Source: Azospirillum sp. TSH58 | Lineage (GTDB): Bacteria > Pseudomonadota > Alphaproteobacteria > Azospirillales > Azospirillaceae | Assembly: GCF_003119115.1 (NCBI RefSeq) | Contig: NZ_CP022367.1 | Coordinates: forward strand, 1,229,001 to 1,293,000 | Direction: 5' to 3' | DNA length: 64,000 nt | Shown: one piece after another, positions 62,804-64,000 of the stretch | How positions within the stretch are numbered: the stretch's first letter is position 1 | Layout of the letters: every line of letters starts with the position of its first letter | Notes under the pieces: generated by a model | The model's input: only the letters and a program-made list of their open reading frames with translations | Database searches by the model: none | What the model was told of the DNA's origin: nothing | Position numbers and translations under genes: made by a program

Positions 62804-64000
62804 ATCTCGACCATCGCCGTCTCGCCCACCCTGGTCCTGATCGACATCCTCGGCGCCGTGGCGCTGCTGCTGTGGGCGCTGCGGCTGGTGCGGACGGGCG
62901 TCTTCCGGTGGGGCGGGGCGGCGGTCCGCCGCTGGGTCGGCTACGGCACGCGCAACCGGCTGGCCGCCTTCCTGGCCGGCGTCGCCGCCACCATCGCGGT
63001 GCAGAGCAGCACGGCGACCGCGCTGATGACCGCCTCGATGGCCGGGCAGGGTTTCATGACGACGTCCATGGCACTGGCGGTGATGCTGGGCGCCGACGTC
63101 GGGACCAGCCTCGTCGCCCGGCTGCTCGCCATCGATCTGCACTGGCTGTCGCCCAGCCTGCTGCTGCTCGGCGGGGCGCTGCACGCGCTGGGCGGCGAGC
63201 ATCGCGGGCGGCGGGCGCTGGCCCGCATCCTGGTCGGCATCGGGCTGATGCTGTTGGCCCTGAAGCTGCTCGGCGCGGCCACCCTGCCGGTCCGGGAATC
63301 GGCGCTGGTCCAGGCGATGCTGGAGGCGCTGGGCGGCGAGCCGCTGTTCGCCCTGATCGTCGCGGCGGCGCTGACCGCGGCGGTGCATTCCAGCCTCGCC
63401 ACGGTGATGCTGGCGGGATCCCTGGCCGGTGCCGGGGTGATCGGGACCGAGACGGCGGTGGCGCTGGTCCTGGGCGCCAATCTCGGCGGCGCCATCCCGG
63501 CGGTGCTGGCCACATCGGCGGACGGGGCGGCGGCGCGGCGGGTGCCGCTGGGCAACCTGCTGGTCCGGGTGACCGGGTCGCTTCTCGCCCTGCCGCTGGT
63601 GCCGATGGCGGCGTCGTTCCTGGCCGGGATGGCCCCGCTGACGGCGGTGGTCAGCGCGCATGTCGCCTTCAACGCGGCGCTGGCCCTGCTCTTCCTGCCG
63701 CTGGTGACGCCGCTCGCCCGGCTGACCGAAGGGCTGCTGCCCCAGCCGGAGGACGCGGGCGAGGACGCGGCGACGCCGCGGCATCTCGACGAGTCGGCGC
63801 TGGAGACCCCCTCCGTCGCCATCGCGGGCGCGGTGCGCGAGACCTTGCGGCTGGGCGATCTGGTGGAGGACATGCTGTGCCGCAGCCTGACCGCCCTGCG
63901 CCAGAACGACGAGCGCCCCATCGCCGAGGTCAGCCGCGCCGACGACCGGGTGGACCGGCTGCACACCGCCCTCAAGCTCTATCTCGCCAAGCTCGGGCGC
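62804..64000 (+). CDS. Na/Pi cotransporter family protein (3' end beyond window)
   Basis: The frame is open from 62780 to the last base. It encodes a PF02690-type carrier with the two inverted repeats AVQSSTATALM and AVHSSLATVML, about eight helices, and a soluble PhoU-like domain starting near base 63790 (LETPSVAIAGAVRETLRL). GGGAGG lies 6 nt before an ATC codon at 62804, after which the product STIAVSPTLVLIDILGAVALLLW reads as the normal family N-terminus. No ATG, GTG or TTG fits before GTG 62858, which would cut into the first helix. So the start is either ATC or a damaged ATG. Confidence 0.82.
   Translation, partial: MSTIAVSPTLVLIDILGAVALLLWALRLVRTGVFRWGGAAVRRWVGYGTRNRLAAFLAGVAATIAVQSSTATALMTASMAGQGFMTTSMALAVMLGADVGTSLVARLLAIDLHWLSPSLLLLGGALHALGGEHRGRRALARILVGIGLMLLALKLLGAATLPVRESALVQAMLEALGGEPLFALIVAAALTAAVHSSLATVMLAGSLAGAGVIGTETAVALVLGANLGGAIPAVLATSADGAAARRVPLGNLLVRVTGSLLALPLVPMAASFLAGMAPLTAVVSAHVAFNAALALLFLPLVTPLARLTEGLLPQPEDAGEDAATPRHLDESALETPSVAIAGAVRETLRLGDLVEDMLCRSLTALRQNDERPIAEVSRADDRVDRLHTALKLYLAKLGR

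Overview
This 64 kb window is high-G+C chromosomal DNA (about 70 percent by eye, not computed) from an alphaproteobacterium, most likely a Rhodospirillales member close to Azospirillum. The evidence for that is the dnaN-recF-gyrB block, an EcfG-type stress promoter (GGAAC-N17-CGTT), TRAP and polyamine-type ABC transport genes, many LysR/IclR/two-component regulators, and a D-tartrate dehydratase very like the Bradyrhizobium enzyme. The genus is an inference. No rRNA, CRISPR array, insertion sequence or phage block was seen.

Layout. 1-8.9 kb: the 3' end of a fused Dpp/Opp-type ATPase gene, then a minus-strand catabolic operon running FAD-linked 2-hydroxyacid dehydrogenase, Tat-exported solute-binding protein, ATPase, fused permease, DapA-family lyase, IclR regulator, with a 17-bp palindrome in front of it. 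9-12 kb: a short-chain dehydrogenase (SDR), a PEP-mutase/isocitrate-lyase-like enzyme, a DUF892 ferritin-like protein, and a decayed partial second copy of the SDR gene. 12-17 kb: a large protein with three CBM60-like modules and a right-handed beta-helix, a lipoprotein, and a secreted phytochelatin-synthase-like protein. 17-21 kb: DUF485-actP solute:sodium symport pair behind a tandem 22-bp repeat, an orphan TRAP binding protein, a DUF1127 peptide and a GNAT acetyltransferase. 21-28 kb: gyrB, recF, dnaN and an NAD-dependent epimerase, all minus strand, with no dnaA in view. 28-33 kb: a TPR protein, feoA-feoB plus a Cys-rich membrane peptide, and a diguanylate cyclase. 33-36 kb: two glycosyltransferase-like genes.

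36-46 kb is the most interesting stretch. A sensor kinase with a MASE4-like membrane region and a FixJ-like response regulator sit between an alpha/beta hydrolase gene and a tightly coupled six-gene operon: YcaC-type cysteine hydrolase, XapX (DUF1427) membrane protein, amidohydrolase with a Cys/His-rich tail, DoxX-like protein, MFS exporter and an alginate-export-type outer-membrane channel. An almost identical 14-bp element (ATACC-N3-GTATAG) lies about 130 bp upstream of the first gene of each arm, which suggests one regulon of unknown substrate.

46-64 kb: an EF-hand protein, a lipoprotein with an EcfG-type promoter, tRNA-Asn and tRNA-Asp, small hypotheticals, a metallo-beta-lactamase-fold hydrolase, a second DUF1127 peptide sharing an upstream motif with the first, GST-LysR divergent from tartrate dehydratase, a small exported peptide with a 16-nt anti-Shine-Dalgarno match, a Tat-exported beta-carbonic anhydrase, a large hybrid kinase, tyrS, ispE, a glycine-zipper protein, a LysR/EamA divergent pair, and the start of a Na/Pi cotransporter gene that runs off the window and appears to begin at ATC.
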